Origin: Petrosia ficiformis
Lineage: Eukaryota > Porifera > Demospongiae > Haplosclerida > Petrosiidae
Length of the DNA: 64,000 bases
NCBI GenBank assembly: GCA_947044365.1
Contig: OX345636.1
Location: forward strand, 36,419,212 to 36,483,211
Direction: 5' to 3'
Below are positions 12,869 through 26,600 of the stretch, piece after piece. Numbering within the stretch: the first letter of the stretch is position 1; every line of letters begins with the position of its first letter. The notes beneath the pieces are model-generated. The model had not been told where the DNA came from, ran no database searches, and saw only the letters and a program-made list of their open reading frames with translations. A program made the translations under genes and the position numbers.

Positions 12869-15800
12869 ACAAGAAAGAAAATCAAATATGTATGATAACT
12901 TGTTGAGGGAGAGATACCCACCCCTCAAGAAGTTCAATTCACCGAGAAGAATGGACTTTTATATAGAGTTTGTGGTATTAGACAGAAGTTTGAGGATGAA
13001 GATCTGGACCAACTTATTTTGCCAGTCCCTTGTAGGGAAAAAGTGTTGAAACTGGCACATACCATACCACTAGCTGGTCACTTGGGTCAAAAGAAGACAG
13101 CAGACCGAATTCTGAAGAGATTTCTTTGGCCTCGAATATTTCATGATGTCAAACAATATTGCCCAACTTGTGAAAAATGTCAGCGTACAGCCGGAAAGAG
13201 ATACATTCCAAAAGCCCGTCTGGTCAATCTTCCTATCATAGATGTTCCATTCAGTCGTATAGCAATGGGCATTGTTGGTCCATTAGAGAGGAGAAATAAA
13301 TATATATTTGTGGTATGCGATTATGCTACCTGATACCCCGAAGCCATACCTTTGAAGAGTATTGATGCGGAGACGATTGCGACAAAGTTAATGGACTTGA
13401 TGTCAAGGGTTGGAATTCCCAAAGAAATTTTAATGGATCAAGGGTCAAATTTCACATCCAAGTTGTTGGAGGAGATTTACAAGATGTTGGGAATACGAGG
13501 GATCAAGACAACGCCATATCATCCTCAAATGGATGGAATGGTCGAACGATTCAATGGGACTCTAAAGAGTATATTAGCCACAACCCCAAAAATTGAGACA
13601 CATCCTTGCCGTATCTGTTGTTTGCGTATCGTGAAGTCGCTCGGGAATCAACAGGACTATCACCCTTTGAGTTATTATACGGCAGATCAGTTCGAGGACG
13701 ACTTGACATATTAAAGGAGTGTTGGGAGTCCCCTATCAAGAGTTCAGAAAACATAATTTCCTATGTGCTTGATATGAGAGAAAAGTTAGAAAAAACGTGT
13801 GAGTTGGCTAGAGAAAATCTTCTGAAGTCTCAAGAAAAACAGAAGACTTGGTACGATTGCAAGGCCAGAGAACAATCATTTGATAAAGGAGATAAGGTGT
13901 TAGTCTTACTTCCTTCTAGCACTGACAAATTATCAGCTGAGTGGCAAGGTCCATTACCCAATTGAAAGAAAGGTTGGCAAAGTTGATTATGAAGTCAATA
14001 TGGGTGACAGAAAAAAGAAGCTATGAGTGCTTCATGTAAATATGTTGAGACGTTGATATGCTGCAGTCAATAATAGCTACCTTGTTGGGTGTGTTCAGGA
14101 TCAGGAAAAGGTTGGGGAGATTCCATCACCAATAGTTATTGTGCCAAAGAAGGATGGAACCATTCAACTATGTGTTGATTACCGGAAGCTAAATAGACTG
14201 TCCAGATTTGATGCTTATCCCATGCCCAAAGTGAATGAAATGATTGATTGTATTGGCCAGGGAAAGTACATTTCAACTCTGGACTTAAATAAAGGCTATT
14301 GGCAAGTGCCAGTGGAGGAGACATTACAGAGTAAAACAGCCTTCACTACACTATTCGGCTTGTATGCAAGTGCATACATTGATGATGTAGCTATCCACAG
14401 TGAGACCTGGGAAGACCATTTGAAGCAGTTGAAGATAGTTTTAGAAAGATTACGAGCTGCGAATCTAACAGCCAAGCCAAAGAAATGCAGATTTGGAATG
14501 GATGAGGCACTTTATCTGGGACATGTCATTGGTGGAGGACGTGTGAAACCCAAGCTAAGCAAAGTACAAGCAGTACAAAATTATCCAGTGCCTACTAACA
14601 AATCTGATATTCGTTCCTTTCTGAAAATAGTAAGATATTACCGGAAGTTCATATGAAACTTTGCAAGTATTTCAACCCCACTCTCAGATTCGACTAAAAA
14701 GACAGTTTCAAAGATTGTGTGGACCAATCAACGTGAAAGGTCATTCAACAAGTTGAAGGAAGTAATACGTTCAGAGCCAGTGCTACAAAGCCCTAATCAT
14801 GACAAGCAAATGATCTTGCAGACAGATGCCTCGAATAGGGGAATAGGAGTACTACTTAGTCAAGTAGACGACAATGGGGAAGAACATCCAATAGTCTACA
14901 TCAGCCGAAAGCTACTTCCAAGAGAAGAATGATATATACTTGATTGTTGAAAAAGAATGCCTAGCTATTGTGTGGGCTGTAAAGACACTTAACATCTATA
15001 TTCTGGGAAGAGATTTTATTCTACAGACAGATCACTATGCATTATATTGGCTGGATCGTATGCAAACTAAAAATGCGAGGTTGGCTCGTGAAATTTATAT
15101 CTGCAGAGTTGGACATTCAAAGTTCAGTCTCGAAAAGGAAAGGAAAACGGGAATGCAGACGGTTTATCGCGGGGACCAAGTCTTGGACAAATATATTGTC
15201 CACCTGAAGGAGAGGGAGATGTGATGAAGTGACTATTGTTAAGCAATTAGTGTACTTTGTCCTGTGTGGTCTTAACAGTTACTATAATGATTTATCTGTA
15301 GATTTCTGTATGTTTCTGTAATGTTCTAGAATATTCTTATTTTTGCTTGTACTTTCTTTTGTGTAGTTATATAAATAGGGAGTTTGTAAGTGTGAAGTAG
15401 ATTGAGTGAGTGTTGAAAATAATTGTTTGTTATTGTTAACAAAAAAATTGAACCTGCGTGGCGGCATAACAGTGTTACATCTCTTCAGACCCAAGTATTC
15501 AGAGAACATATAAAGGTAGGGACACTAGTGCCATCAGCAATAGTTGATAGTCACCACAAAGCAATCATAAGGATACTTTTTCTCACTGTTGCGTTTACAC
15601 ATTAGGTTATATATCATCGACTTGTTCATTATGATACATTAAAAATGTTATTGCTGGGATATATGGAGTATAGTGCATGAATGCAAAATTGGAAAAATGT
15701 CAGGTTCAGACATACACTCTGCTATCTAACTCCACAATCTATGATTTGGGTAATTCATCATACTTATCAGTATTACACTCTCACTACATCCACATGACAA

Positions 15801-18800
15801 GGGGATATAGAGATGCTAATGTATCTACAAAAGTAAAATCTACTTTTTACTCCAAGTATGCCATGACTCATGCCTGTTGTGTAGTTGATAGTCAATGGCC
15901 TAGGGAACTATGAAAAACACAAGGTAGCTTAACCGTTGTACTTACTATATATCCCCACAGTTAAATGATGTTTAAACTGGGAAATTTAAGATAGTCAAAA
16001 GTTGAGGAGGCCACTCACTTGTCTATGTTCTGACTACTCATCACATGCACAAAGTCTAGGCATCCTACATTGTGCTCTAAATCTGTAAGCCATAACATCA
16101 CACTGGCAGTATCATTAACCTGTTGTTCTCTCATTCCTCCCACCCTAAATTTCATCAAACTTGTTTTGTTTGTACACATATGGTAATAGTTTGCTGTTCA
16201 CTGAGATATCTGTGTCTAATTTCCATGTTTAGTTTCACCAATGTAAACTAAAACAATTGATGGAACTTCATATACCACACTTGCTATTTGTTTTGTGGGT
16301 AGTGGGTCTTTCACTTTCATAAGAGTGGGGCTTTCAGTGTTTGATCTGAATGCTTCTCTGATTGAATATGATACGAGTATTCCTGGTAGCCCCTCCCAGT
16401 CCCACCACATATGGAATGACAATGGTAGCATCTGGCTTCTCATTGTCTGCTTTCCTAGTGATAGACATTTTGGTGGTGTTTGCAGTGGATTGTACAACCT
16501 CATTGGGATAGCCACTATGCTTTAGAGTATATTTGTGATGTTCAACTTAGATGATACATTAGAGTTGCTTGTAATAATGGAGTGGGCCTCTTGAATGAGC
16601 CATTCTTAATATGCTTAGGATGATGGGAATAGAAAGGTTGATGGAGGTAACATCACTGCCATCATAGTTCCATTGTTTTCTGACCTACATGGCTGTTTGG
16701 ACTGCTAATCCAGCTGTGAACAACTGACTTATGCCCAGCTCCATGTTTAAAAAGGCTTCTGCATGTTGGCAGTGGCTGGCATGACTATGATCATGTAATT
16801 CAACAGCAGGTGCCTTGGAACACCCTCCAGCTTGCTCTTCCATCATCATCAGACCCTATACAAGAAATCAGATCACAAATACAGTCATTGTGCCCTGGTG
16901 TATCTCCAGCAACCTACATTACCAGTACAACCATCAGGGTAGACCCATCCAGGCTGCACAAGTCACACTCAGTGAGAAGACCAGAATCACTTTTGAACAT
17001 CCGTGTCATGTATCTACCCTGGAGCCTACACCTATAAGCACATTTGCTAACATGCCACACAACTAAGGACTGCCCAATTTTTTGGAGGGATTGGAATACA
17101 AACAGATGAGACAGACCTCAAGAAGACCAAAGCCATTGACAGTTTTAGATAGAGTAAGTGACTATGCAGTTCCAAATAGGGATTCCAGTGAATAATGGAC
17201 AATTATCATTATTTTAATCTTTTTTGCATTAGGTGATATGCTACCTGTGTTTTGATTCACCACCTATCTCCTTCTAAGTGTATTAAAAAGATCCCAAGGT
17301 GTTTTGCAGTCTATCTGACTCACAGTTCACTATCCTATTTGATTCTACATGAGCACAACGCATAATCTCAAATGTCTCATGCTCTACTTTAACTATCTTT
17401 GTTGGTTGCCTCCTGCCTAGAGTATCTGCTAAAAGGGAGGGAGGTTCTCCTACCCAAAAGAGTCTTCCTATCATACCAGGCATCTTTCATCAACTATATA
17501 TGACCATGAGCCTATTGATTTCGATAAAGTTATGTTATGGGTAGAATTTGTTTTTGCTTCTTGCGATGAGAGAAGTTCCCTTGCCCATTGTTGAAGGCTT
17601 GTTGTCACCCACAGATATTTAATTTTGTCTCAATTCATATACAAATCCTCAATATCAGGCTGTACTTTAATTTAGGCTGAACAGGAGAGGCTTTCTGCTC
17701 AGTTCTGGCCCACATAGCAGTACAGCACCAACCAAGGATGTACGACAGAAATTACTTGTAGCAGGATTCAGTATTCCATAATTAATTTTTGCTGCTGTTG
17801 CAGTTTAACAATTGGAGCACCTACTACAGCTGCTCAACATTTTTTGACTGACTCTTTGATTAAGACCTTGGATGATGAAAGTCCGCTGCATATGCCTATA
17901 TAGTATGTTCAGACTCTTAGTCCATTCACCAATTGGCACCAGCCGCAGCCCTGTTTGGTCCCAATTGAACACTAACGCTTTATGTACATCATTCATAACA
18001 ACTTCTGCTTTGATATCAGCCAGGTACTCTTCTTTCAATTCTTAAAAACGAGCAACTGCTACTTTCCCTGCATTCAATCCTTTCCTTTTAGCATATCCCA
18101 TGCGTTTAAGTAAAGACTGCCACTCCTTATATAACTATGGTGTGTGCTTGGCTATGGGTGCATATTGTACCATCTTCTTGCTTGTATTGGTCCCCTCCCT
18201 CACTCAGACGTACATTTACTGCATCAACATGACAAAGTGACAAGGGTGTGGCAGTCACCTTAGTGAAAGTTAATTTCACATGTGGTACAGTCCCTCATTT
18301 ATGCCAAAGATGCCTGCTTTCTAGTTGTCAGTTAATAGCCTAGGGGAAAAGCCCTTGTGAAATTACAAATCCTTTTTTCAAACTAAATTGTCATAGCTAT
18401 GGAAGACTCAGGATCAACATTTATAAATATGTTAAAACAGTTGATTATAATCATCTAAAACTCTTGTATTGTATGGTGATAGAAACACTGAAGTATCACT
18501 TACTTGCATATGAGGGGGTTGAAACCCATCACCCTTTCCACTTGCACACATTTCAGAGACTTCATTCTTCATTATATCCAATAGTGATGAGCGTAGGTTT
18601 TTTGCATCAAGTTCAATACACTGTCCATTTCGATCTTTTGATGGTATTTTCCCCTCAAAGTATCTCATGTGATAACTTTCTTCCATAAAATGACATCTGC
18701 GGTACATATACCTACAATTAGACAAACATAAATCATTATTGAGTACATGTATAATGTGTATACACTGAAAACAGACCTAATAAACATTCGTTGATACAAT

Positions 18801-20624
18801 TTCCTAGTTTTAACATGAGCGGGCATTATTGTATTGAGCAGTTCAACACATTCTGTGGAATTGAGATCCTCACAGTCTCCTATCCTGACTCCATGATCCT
18901 TGTTCTCTTTTTTAAATAATCTTTTCCATCTAGGAGGAACTGAAGAATTCCAATGGTGACCCACAATATAAACTAATTACATTATAAACCAACCATTGTG
19001 CAGTCTATCAAGTTGGTTTAACTCTTTTGCTTTCAAGTATTTACAGACTAGCATAGCATCAGCTGATGAGGCATCATATGCAATAGATACGGCACTTATA
19101 CACTTTTTTGTACCAATGAATGAGAAAACTGGGAAATGTTTATTAAATTCTGTCAGATATGACTCTTCCTGTGATGTTTGGTTAAGCACAGGAACCTATG
19201 AAAATGTTGCACAGGACATAATTATTTAGTACAGTTTGCTTAATATCCTTACCTCAACATAAATCTGCAATTTCTTAAATTGATTTAAAGAAAATGATTC
19301 TCCAGTCTGGTAATCTTCCACGTAACCACAAATGAGTATGCTGAAGAAAAACCAGTTTATCAATTTGCATGAATTCACAAATGCTTTTTTTTCCTCTTCA
19401 GTTACCTAATGTTATAAGTGTTAGGTATGGTATGAGAGAGCAAATATTCAATACAAGTGTGGATTTAGGATAACTAATGAAATTTTACAGCTATAACAAG
19501 CAAATGCCAAAAACCGTTATAATTATGAATAATTATATAAACAAAAAGCATACATTTTGTTGAATATAAAACAAGCACTCACACTCCTGTTTTGTAAACA
19601 ATGTGCAGCAAACTATAAAAATAATTATATTTTTTTATCTCAGTCTCTACTATAAGCATATACTTAATTTTAATCATTATTCAGAGAAGAGTATATGGAC
19701 CTTCATGATCCCATAGGAAAGGTCCCTTTTGTACATTTGGTGTTTTGGAAATACTTATTAAATGCATGAATTGATGTGCAGGGTAAAATGGTGCACGTAG
19801 GCATCACCAGATAAAGATAGAGAGGAGATGTTTGAGATCATGTCTTTAACTACCGCCAAAGGCCAGACAATCTGTGCCAAATATTGACACCAAAGCAACA
19901 AAACATACTATCAGTAATAAAATAGGAACTGCCAAAGGTTTAGATTGAGGAAAGATGGTGAAATACTTTAGACAACAGAGAAACTCAGTCACGACATTCA
20001 TGTTGGATATGTTAATATATTACAGTTTTACATTTAAATGCCAATCATAATATTGGTAATTCAATTGGAAAGTCTTTCTATACTGCCAAAGCTTAAGATT
20101 GAGGGAAGATGCTGAAATATGTTAGAGAATAGAGACTCAGCCACCACATCAATTAGTCCTATGACTCCCAATAACCCACCTCAAACATAGTCAGACACAA
20201 CAATTACACTATCCCTTGGCTCTGCTTACATTAACAAGGTTAATAATAATTATGCAAATAACAAATAAATAACAAGCAAACCTTAATGAAAGGCAAAGTG
20301 AAGTTGATATGCATCATACATTTATCACTTCTTTGCGAGGTACAATTCAGTTTACGAATGTACCTTTGAGCTTTAAACCCTTCATTGACAGGAATTGTGA
20401 GATGTGCCCATTTTTTCACTTCAATGACATACTTTATATAATGAGACTTGCCATTTCCTAAGTAAAGTTATCATAACTTAAAATTGTAAAGATGGTAAAA
20501 TTACAAACACATTATAAAATCACTACTACTAACTGTGGATACACTGATCTATTAGTCAACTCTCTATATCGCCATTTAATTATATAATTATGTTTATGTC
20601 CTTATTGCTTTCCATGGAGTTTCT

Positions 20625-20675
<51 letters not shown>

Positions 20676-23600
20676 ATCACACATGCATTGTATAGTTAAC
20701 CTTTAGAGGACTGATGTCACATATATGACATTTGACCCATATGTAGTTCGGAGTGCGTTCCTAGCATTACTAAATGCTCCAAATACTCCAAATGTGTGGC
20801 TAAAATTTTGATGGTTTTTCTGCCGCCCTTTGGCCTAAATATGGAGTATGGGGGGAAATTTAAAAGGGGTGTTCCCCCATTAATGGGGGTTCAAAGGGGG
20901 CTGTGGCCCCTCATCACCCATGCAATTTGGAGATTCAGTGGCCCCTCCCACACAATTTGGTGGGTAGCTGATACATCTTCCTTGCTATAAAACCCAATAT
21001 CTTGAGTGTAGCTGGTACGAACATGCAGTAGGGTCATTTTGTTTGCCTCAGTTACAGTCAAAAGAGAGAGAACACTGAATTTCAATTAGTCCTACGAAGC
21101 ACTTGGAGACTTTCGAGTCATCGTAAACAAGTTGCTGGAAGTAGTACTCAATGCCGGAAAAGGAGCCAAGTTTGGGTTACTGAAAGTGAACGGTGGTCAA
21201 AATATATGCAGCAGAGTCACCAGTGTTTGGAAACAAGACGAATTTTGAAAAGCAAGCTCAGTCTTATAAGGGTTAAAGGAAGTTGCATTATGGGCTCAGT
21301 CAATTGATGTATGTAGTGCGTAAACGTCCACTTGAGCTATAGCAGACAAGTAGGATAAATTTAGCTGAGGGAAACTGTAATTATTAGCTGTTGTAGTTAA
21401 AATACATTGCAATAAGTGTTAAGAAGTAAGAAGAATGAAAAAATGAGTAACGTTGTTAAGTTTTAAGTCATCAACAATGATTACAAAGCAATCACAGGGA
21501 CACATTATATCCATAATAATTTGTTTTGTAATTTGTAAAACTAGAGACTATAAAGTGTCAGTTAATCATTTATTAAACTCAGTCACATCTTTAAACCTTC
21601 AAGAAAAAAACTATGCACATGTGCTGAAAGTTGAATTTAATTTGATGTGTGGGAGCACAACAACGTGCAAGTTCAGGTTTATTTTCCTAAGAGTAAGAGA
21701 AAAATTACCAGCATGTCCATAAACTAGTTCACATAAAATCTGCTTCTTCAAAGGTTCCATGTCAATTCGTGTTTGCTTATCTGGAGACAACTATGAAAAG
21801 AGTAAGAAATTAGGATGAAAATATAGTATCAACTACAAAAACTGGAATAAACAGTCAGAATGATTGTCAACTACATGCATAAATAACATACATTATCCTG
21901 GTAACACCATGGCATTGTTCTCATGATTGAAGGACTTGTTTCAACAAACACAAAATCATACTCAATGCAGTTTTTATTTCCATTCTCAAGCAGTTTCATA
22001 CACTCCTTAATGACAATCTATAGAAAATTAACAATAACAACAATAATTATGATGTGAGTAAAGAGAGATCTACAAAACATACCTCTTGAATGTCCAAAGA
22101 GAGAATATTCATGTCAATCATTACATACCGAAAGTGATGATAATTCTTTACTCTCTCAAAGAACAAAGTAACAGCTTCTTGTGTTGTAATGTGTGTACAG
22201 GCTAAAACTTGGAAAGGATTAGGCAATTTTCCCAAAAGATTAAGAGCAACTGTGTAAACCTCATTATCGCTGAAATCAATCATGGAATAAAGTCGAAAGA
22301 AAACTGATTTGATCCCATAGCTTATTAAAGGTTGTCGAAGCTCATCCAGTAGATGCTGGGGTATGTAATGCCTTGATACTAATTCAATGAAATACCCCAC
22401 AGTTGAGAAGATATCATCTGATACATTAAATTGTTGGGACTCTACTACCTATTATATAGAATGATTGATTAAATTCATACAGCACTATAATTATTAATCA
22501 TATACTCACAGTTGTTATGGTTATCTTCTGAGATTCATTGATTGGTGTGCCTGCATACAACATACTACAATCAATTGCATTGATAATAGAAGCTACATTT
22601 GATGGTCTAGTTTTCAAAAGTCGGTACATTTGAAGAATCTTCAAGTTTGAGAAAAATGAAAGCAAAGGATAGGCTTTTCTCTTTTCAGGCATCTCAGTTG
22701 TCCACTTGTGAAGTTCTTGTCTGAACTCATTATGCTACATCATGTGAAAAATACCTAGTATACATCGAATCTTTGTAATAACAATCTTTTGAACAATAAT
22801 TAATAGTTAGATTATATACTGTGTAATAATATACTGTGTAATAGGAATCTTTTGCTTGGAATTTATATTTACACAATGGTCTATATGTGAAAATTAAATT
22901 TGTGAAATTTTAGAATTGCCTAAAATTTTATATTGTGCCCATATTTTTACACAAAAATTAACTTATGCAAAAAAAATAATAATTCCATCAAAATTATTGT
23001 GTTGTACAGTATATTATATTAGAAGCCCATGAAACAAAACGAGAAGGAAGGGGAGTGCAATTCCCATGCAATTAATTGAAATAGCTAAAGCCAGATATTT
23101 AGTTGGTGTTACTATTATTAGACTCTCACTGCATTGCCATGTCCATCATAAATGTAACAGCTACAGTCTTGTACTGCAGACCCTTAGTATCAACAGTTAC
23201 TAAATGTAACTACGTTCAGAGTTGAGTATAGCAATAGCAAAGAAAACTTCTCTTTGAAATAAATAAATCAGGCTATTTATACAATTTACACAACACGACA
23301 TGGAACCAATACAGCAGACAACATAAAGAATAGTTTTAACATAATTAAACACTATCATTGTTTTAACATAATTAAACACACATTGCCATTGTTCTTTGCT
23401 ACATAAATATAAGCATTGCAGCTCATGATTTACTCAAAACAGCTATAAGGAAGATATATTTGAAGAAGCAAAGACGTTATTTACCACAAGTACCGTAAAA
23501 TTGTTGTAATTGCATTTAAAATTCCTTATCTGCTATCAATATGATGAGGGACAGTAACTGACAGTAACTTAACAAATTGCACGATCTATCAGACTAACAA

Positions 23601-26600
23601 CAACTGAATTCTAACATTCTTTTTCTGATGAACACTGCAGTGTCAGCATAAACGTTTGCTGCTTAATGATGATGCTTGTCTTGTGACAGCGAAGTAATTG
23701 GTTGGTTTCTTTCATAGTAGGGAGCTCTGACATGTTATATACCTCGAATTCTGCTATTTGATTGGCCAAAATAGGATAAGTATAGTATAAATATATATAC
23801 ATACTATGCTTCCATGGCAACATTTGCATGCACACACTATCAAACATTCAATTATTAAATCACAGTATATATTTATATAAACCATGTATAGTTAGAGATA
23901 TACCACCTGCTGGTATTCAAACATTTATGAAGATATACCATCAGCCATATCAAGCTTGGGTTATATCTACATAAACCCCGATCCTTCACAGCAGATAGTA
24001 TATTTGGCATATGCACCTCCTGACTGTGGTTTGTTTATATATCATATACAAGTGTACATGGACATCTTTGACAGTTTAATATGCACTGAAAATGTAACAT
24101 GACAACTACTTTATATTATTATACAACATGCAATTGCATAATGGAATTATTTACTTCTTCACATGGTTATAGAATTTCTGACATTTGGCACAGAAATCAA
24201 CATGTAGATTGCATTTTTCTTTTGAAATGAGCAATTGTTACAGCTACGCTAGATTCCAAAACAAATGCTATATAAGTACAGTAGAGTAGTGCAACATTAG
24301 TATGCACCAAATACAGAACGAAGAAATCAGCATACTTTGTAGGTAGTACATACTGTGCTGCACAGCACCATAGTGAATTTGTCCTATGAATAATAAATTT
24401 GTGCATGTGCACTAATCCATGTTCATCAGCGGTTTGTCGTGTGCAGAATGGTGTACAGTAGCAACAAAGAATTCTCTACCTTTCTTCTCAGGTGTATAAA
24501 TCTAGCTACGACTATTGTTTCACTATTGAGAGAAGGATTAACTGTGAGCAGGAGTGATGTAGTGAGGCTTTTGAATAACTACAGACAAATTGGTAGCATT
24601 AGGCGTCAACCTGTTGCTGGGCATCCAACAAAAATCACATTTGAAGTGTTACAAATTGTGGTAGAGCAGATGCAGTTGGACGATGAGAGTATAGCAATTC
24701 AGCTTCAAAAACTGCTAGTTGATAAAGAACACCTGCTGTCACTACAAACAATAAAATCTCGTAGCAAGCTTGGATGGACTTTTCGTGGTAGTGCCTACTA
24801 CCAGCTTATAAGAGAGGCTATGAAGGTCAAAAGACTAGAATGGGCTCAAAAATATTTACAAACAGCACTATGAATGAATTTACAGATGTGGTATGGACTG
24901 ATGAATGTACAGTTATGCTAAAATGCCACAGACAGTTTTGTTGTAGGGAAAAAGGAATTCTAAGCCAAGGTATTTGATAATATCAATAATTATAGATAAT
25001 TGCAAATGAATAAATAAATATATATATATGTAACATATATAGTATGCTAATAGGTCCTATATACAAAATATAGGACTTGAGTTTGTGTCCTCGGATGTGA
25101 TATAGCCCGAGCCTGCTAGGGCTATATCACATCCGAGGACACAAAACAAGGGTCCTATATTCAGTATATAGGACCTATTAGCATACTATATACAATATAT
25201 AGTATGATGGTGACATCTCCTGCATAGTGTGCACATAGAAGGTCTCTATATACAATATATAGAACTAACCACATCAAAGGGATGTCACCATCATACTATA
25301 TTATATATATATATGTAATATGTATATAAATATGTAAAATTATACACATGTATAAATATAGATTTCTTTTTTTCACCTCTATTCTCCACAGCTAAACATT
25401 CTTGTAAAGTTCACGTCTGGGTAGGCATTAGTTGGGAGGGCCAATACTGGTTTAAAATGCTTGATAAAGACCCATGAAGCCCAAAGGGAAGACAATTGAA
25501 CTCATACGTTTTTTCATGGAAGAGAAACCGGAGTAACTTCCTGTAATTAGGAATTGCACAATATGCCTCTTTCAGATCTACTTTGGCAAAGCCAATCTCC
25601 AGGCCTCACTAACTCTTTCAAGGTATGAATTTCTTCCATCTTGAAGTGTTGCATTTGAACAAACTCATTTAGCGCTTTCATATTTATCACAGGTCTTTGA
25701 CCCCCATCCCTTTTTGGTAGTAGAAACAGGTTTGAATAAAACACTGTGCAGGGTTCAAGAACTTCTGAAATTGCACCCTTGTTTATTAATTCCTTTGCTT
25801 CCTGTTGAATCAGCAAAAACTGATCTTGATTGAATACGTGGCGCATAATAGAACGCGCTCTACAGACTAGTACAGAGCAGCAGAAAGAAAGCTCCTTGTA
25901 GTTTACTAGCTTATGTTGAAACTGGAACTAATATAGCTGGCTATTCTTCCTGAAATATATTTCTAAAGTTTTACAAGGTCCTCAAAAGGTAAGGAGAGTA
26001 GATAATCGATATAATAACTATAGTAGGCTGTTGTGTTTCAGGCATGATAAAGTCAGTCATGATTACTGAATGCTGGACACCACAAAGCAGTCATAGGGAT
26101 ACATTTTTCTCTATATAACTTGTTTAAATGAAAAGATTCTGATACTGGAGTTATGCAATAACCTTTCACTGTGTCCCAAACCCACTAATCCAACTTCAAG
26201 TTGGTCAAGTGATGTTGCAATCTTCTGGCTACCTTTACTAATGATTGAACATAAACTATCCCCATGCATGCAAGTTGATTGAGTATTGTATTCTTTTCCT
26301 TTTAAATTGAAATATATCTTGTGGATGTTTTGATATAATACCCTTTTATTATTTTATCACTCTGGTAATGTTTTCTGGCAAAGAACGGGCAGTATCTGCC
26401 CTGCCATCACTTTTCTGCCTCAAGTTGTTGTTACCTCTCTAAGGTCTTTGGCTGTAGTCTCACCCGGTCAGCAGGGGAGTCATTTCGAAAAAAAAACGTT
26501 GGTTAATTAGATTCGGGTCTAACATTTTTTTTGGACCTCATAGCTTCAACCTGGTAAGTGTATTCTTTTGACTTTTTAGCAAAGTCAGGTCCAAACACAA

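Larger units (their letters stand above)
12905..15479 (+). mobile_element. Ty3/gypsy retrotransposon, 5'-truncated, INT before RT-RH, 3' LTR present
   Basis: Order on the plus strand: integrase zinc finger and core (12905-13965), reverse transcriptase (14135-14660), RNase H (14690-15200), polypurine tract (15206-15219), 3' LTR (15220-15479). Gag, protease and a 5' LTR are absent. Ordinary gypsy elements have RT-RH-INT. INT upstream of RT is the order of the Gmr1-like subgroup. Multiple stops and frameshifts show it is dead. See the separate domain entries. Confidence 0.85.
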
